From Verrucomicrobiaceae bacterium (GTDB taxonomy: Bacteria > Verrucomicrobiota > Verrucomicrobiia > Verrucomicrobiales > Verrucomicrobiaceae), in the NCBI GenBank assembly GCA_947458455.1, contig CANGYJ010000001.1, forward strand, positions 62,001 to 126,000: a stretch of 64,000 bases of DNA. Reading direction: 5' to 3'. A program made the translations under genes and the position numbers. Each line of letters starts with the position of its first letter. The stretch's first letter is position 1. The notes under the pieces are model-generated. The model was not told the origin of the DNA. It made no database searches and saw only the letters and a list, made by a program, of their open reading frames with translations. Shown here piece after piece: positions 62,031 to 64,000 of this stretch.

Positions 62031-64000
62031 CTAGGTGGAGACGGGGGCCAGCGGTGGGTTCTTTCTCGCCAAAAGGTGCGTGAAGGGATGCGTGGCGGCG
62101 AGGTTGTATTGTTTGATGGCGAGGGACCAGAAGGGCGCGAGGTCGTGCTCGGTGGCGCTCCAGAGGCGATAATGGAGATCGGTGACGGTCTCGGTGTCGT
62201 TGATGAGGGCATTGACCTCACGCGAGGTGAGCGCCTGCGGGCCTTGCTGGATGAGCTTGTCGGCGATTTCGTCGAGATACTCGCTGGAGTCCTGGGTGTT
62301 CTTGCGGCGGCGCAGGAGGGAGATGTGGAGACCGTTGACGTAAGGATCGAGGCAGACCTGCATGAGGCCGTAGTTCCGCTCGATCTCCGGTGGCAGTTGC
62401 AGGCGGCCTTTGACCTCGGCGAGGTTCGTTTCCAGCTCGCGGAGCACAGCGGGAGGCTCGGTTTCTTCGGGGCTGAGGAAGAGGCCGAAGCGCTGGCCGC
62501 TTTTTCCGCTGCTGAGCCAGATGGCGAGGGGAATGGCGAGCGTGAGAGAAACGAAAATGGGGCTGAGCCAGAGAAAGAAGCTCCACGAGATCATCCAGGC
62601 GACGATGCCCCAGGCGATGCCGAGAAGGGTGACGCCGCCAAACGTGAGGATGACCTCCCGCCAGTCCACGCCATCGAGTTTGCGCTTTTGGGCCACCCAT
62701 TTGACGCCCTGGCCGGTGATGATTTTAAAGACGAAGGTGGTGTGAAACCACATCATCACCGGGGACATCAGCGTGAAGATGACGGTGTCGAGCATGCTGC
62801 TGAGGAGGGCGAGCATACGGAGTTTCAGGGGCTTGAAGACGCGACCGCTGACCATCTCATCGAGTAGGATGACGAACTTCGGCATGAAGATGAGCGTGGC
62901 GGTGAGGCCGAGCAGGAGGTGGCCAGCACGTTCGGCGGGGCCATCGCGGATCACATCTCCCGGTGTGGCGGCGAGCCAAGTGGTGAAGACGAGGAGCAGG
63001 AACCACAGGGGCGAGCTGACGTAGCTGAGTACGCCATGAGCGAAATTCACGCGGCTCATGAAGTGCCAGCCACGGGCAAAGAGGAGCCAGAAGTGCTGCA
63101 TGTTTCCCTGGCACCAGCGGCGGTCACGTTTCAGCGTGTCGATGAGGGTTGGTGGGCCTTCCTCATAGCTGCCGCGGATGGTATTCAGCAGACGGACCGA
63201 GTAGCCCGCTTTTCGCATGAGCGCGGCTTCGACGAAGTCATGCGAGAGAATGTGGCCGCCGAAGGGCACGGTCTTCGGCAGCGGCGGCAGAGCACAATGC
63301 TGGATGAAGGGATCGAGGCGGATGATGGCGTTGTGCCCCCAGAAGTTCGCCTCGCCATTCTGCCAGTAATTAAGCCCGGCCATGAAGGCGGGGCCGTAAA
63401 GCGACTGAGCGAATTGCATGAGCCTGCCGATGAGCGTTTCGCTGGCGACCTGCTTCGGGAAGGTTTGGAGAATGCCGATGCCGGGGTTCCTCTCCATGAT
63501 GCGAGTCATGGCGACCATGAGGGCACCGGACATGAGGCTATCGGCATCGAAGACGATCATGTAGCGATACCTTTTCCCCCAGCGGCGGCAGAAGTCGGAG
63601 ACGTTGCCGCTCTTGCGATTGATGGGCTTGCGGCGATGGCGGTAGAAAATTTTGCCGAAGGCTCCGAGCTGGCGGGAGAGTTCGAGCCAGGCGGTTTGCT
63701 CCTCAATCCACTTGTTGGTCTGATCGCTATCGCTGAGGACGAAGAAGTCGAAATTTTTGAGGTGTCCGGTTTTTTGCAGGGACTCAAAGGTGACTCGCAG
63801 ACCTTCCCAGACACGGCTGACGTCTTCGTTGTAAACTGGGATGATGATGGCGGTGCTGGCGTCGATCGGGCCGCCATCGTCTTCGATGGTCTCCCAAAGG
63901 TCCGTGGGGTCGTCTTTGGGGCGGTTTTGCAGCCACACGCCGATGAGGGCGGTCCAGAAGCCGGAGTTCAGTTGGTAGAACAGCGGCACAAAGCAGATGA
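62031..64000 (-). CDS. opgH: Glucan biosynthesis glucosyltransferase OpgH-like (5' end outside window)
   Basis: At least 656 residues visible; the start is beyond the right edge, and the GTG at 63989 (VPLFYQL) is probably internal. A GT2 glycosyltransferase domain (TAIIIPVYNEDVSRVWEGLRVT, FFVLSDSDQ, MIVFDADSLM, ILSHDFVEAALMRKAGY, then RDRRWCQGN, the QxxRW-like product site) lies amid several membrane segments (WFLLLVFTTWLAATP, LAWGIVAWMISWSFFLW). It matches OpgH/MdoH, which polymerises the beta-glucan backbone of osmoregulated periplasmic glucans at the inner membrane. The accessory opgG gene is not in view. Confidence 0.92.
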   Translation of the reverse strand, partial: ICFVPLFYQLNSGFWTALIGVWLQNRPKDDPTDLWETIEDDGGPIDASTAIIIPVYNEDVSRVWEGLRVTFESLQKTGHLKNFDFFVLSDSDQTNKWIEEQTAWLELSRQLGAFGKIFYRHRRKPINRKSGNVSDFCRRWGKRYRYMIVFDADSLMSGALMVAMTRIMERNPGIGILQTFPKQVASETLIGRLMQFAQSLYGPAFMAGLNYWQNGEANFWGHNAIIRLDPFIQHCALPPLPKTVPFGGHILSHDFVEAALMRKAGYSVRLLNTIRGSYEEGPPTLIDTLKRDRRWCQGNMQHFWLLFARGWHFMSRVNFAHGVLSYVSSPLWFLLLVFTTWLAATPGDVIRDGPAERAGHLLLGLTATLIFMPKFVILLDEMVSGRVFKPLKLRMLALLSSMLDTVIFTLMSPVMMWFHTTFVFKIITGQGVKWVAQKRKLDGVDWREVILTFGGVTLLGIAWGIVAWMISWSFFLWLSPIFVSLTLAIPLAIWLSSGKSGQRFGLFLSPEETEPPAVLRELETNLAEVKGRLQLPPEIERNYGLMQVCLDPYVNGLHISLLRRRKNTQDSSEYLDEIADKLIQQGPQALTSREVNALINDTETVTDLHYRLWSATEHDLAPFWSLAIKQYNLAATHPFTHLLARKNPPLAPVST

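Overview
The window is chromosomal DNA of a Verrucomicrobiota bacterium, most like Prosthecobacter/Verrucomicrobium relatives. The assignment is inferred from gene content, not from a marker tree. The evidence is four large exported PVC-type c-type cytochromes (beta-propeller, HEAT-like linker and C-terminal CxxCH domain), three Tat-type Gfo/Idh/MocA oxidoreductases, one DUF1501 protein, high GC, few Shine-Dalgarno sites and many palindromic repeats.

Layout. 1-4.2 kb: FAD-dependent oxidoreductase (partial), ispH, L,D-transpeptidase and DUF1501. 4.2-8.7 kb: M3 oligopeptidase, Fic protein and the overlapping kdgK-eda pair of 2-keto-3-deoxygluconate catabolism. 8.8-18.8 kb: two PVC cytochromes, a CelD-type acetyltransferase, and a BlaI repressor with an M56 metallopeptidase fused to a Wzz/GumC-like coiled coil. 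Two matching dyads lie in the divergent region upstream of blaI. 18.8-22.7 kb: a 3.5-kb insert (frameshifted kelch protein and a partner exported protein) flanked by ~380-bp direct repeats of a cytochrome 3' end. 22.7-34.7 kb: asd, SurA-like foldase, RelE-like toxin, FmdB-like protein, a three-gene lysis-like cassette, amt with a strong sigma-54 promoter match, a beta-helix protein, ppc and an outer-membrane barrel.

34.8-40.9 kb: Gfo/Idh oxidoreductase, a third cytochrome, a toxin-antitoxin-like pair with a possible ADP-ribosyltransferase fold, a pseudouridine synthase and an HMA metal-binding protein. 40.9-43.5 kb is accessory: a nest of palindromic repeats, DUF2726, an HNH nuclease, another repeat block and tRNA-Arg(ACG). 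43.6-52.7 kb: RsmC-like methyltransferase, an uncharacterised exported-protein/HExxE pair, Gfo/Idh, FAH hydrolase, lipoprotein and TPR protein. 52.8-64 kb: Gfo/Idh, a fourth cytochrome, an HtrA-DUF1080-SirB1 fusion whose last codons turn AT-rich, a small acidic exported protein, DUF58, MoxR and OpgH (partial).

The cytochromes, Gfo/Idh proteins, DUF1501 protein, kdgK-eda and beta-helix protein together suggest oxidation of complex polysaccharides or sugar acids at the cell envelope. The most unusual signals are palindromic elements lying in frame inside cytochrome genes, the M56-Wzz fusion under BlaI control, the 3.5-kb insert between direct repeats, the ART-like toxin pair, and the 45.2-47.7 kb two-gene unit of unknown function.
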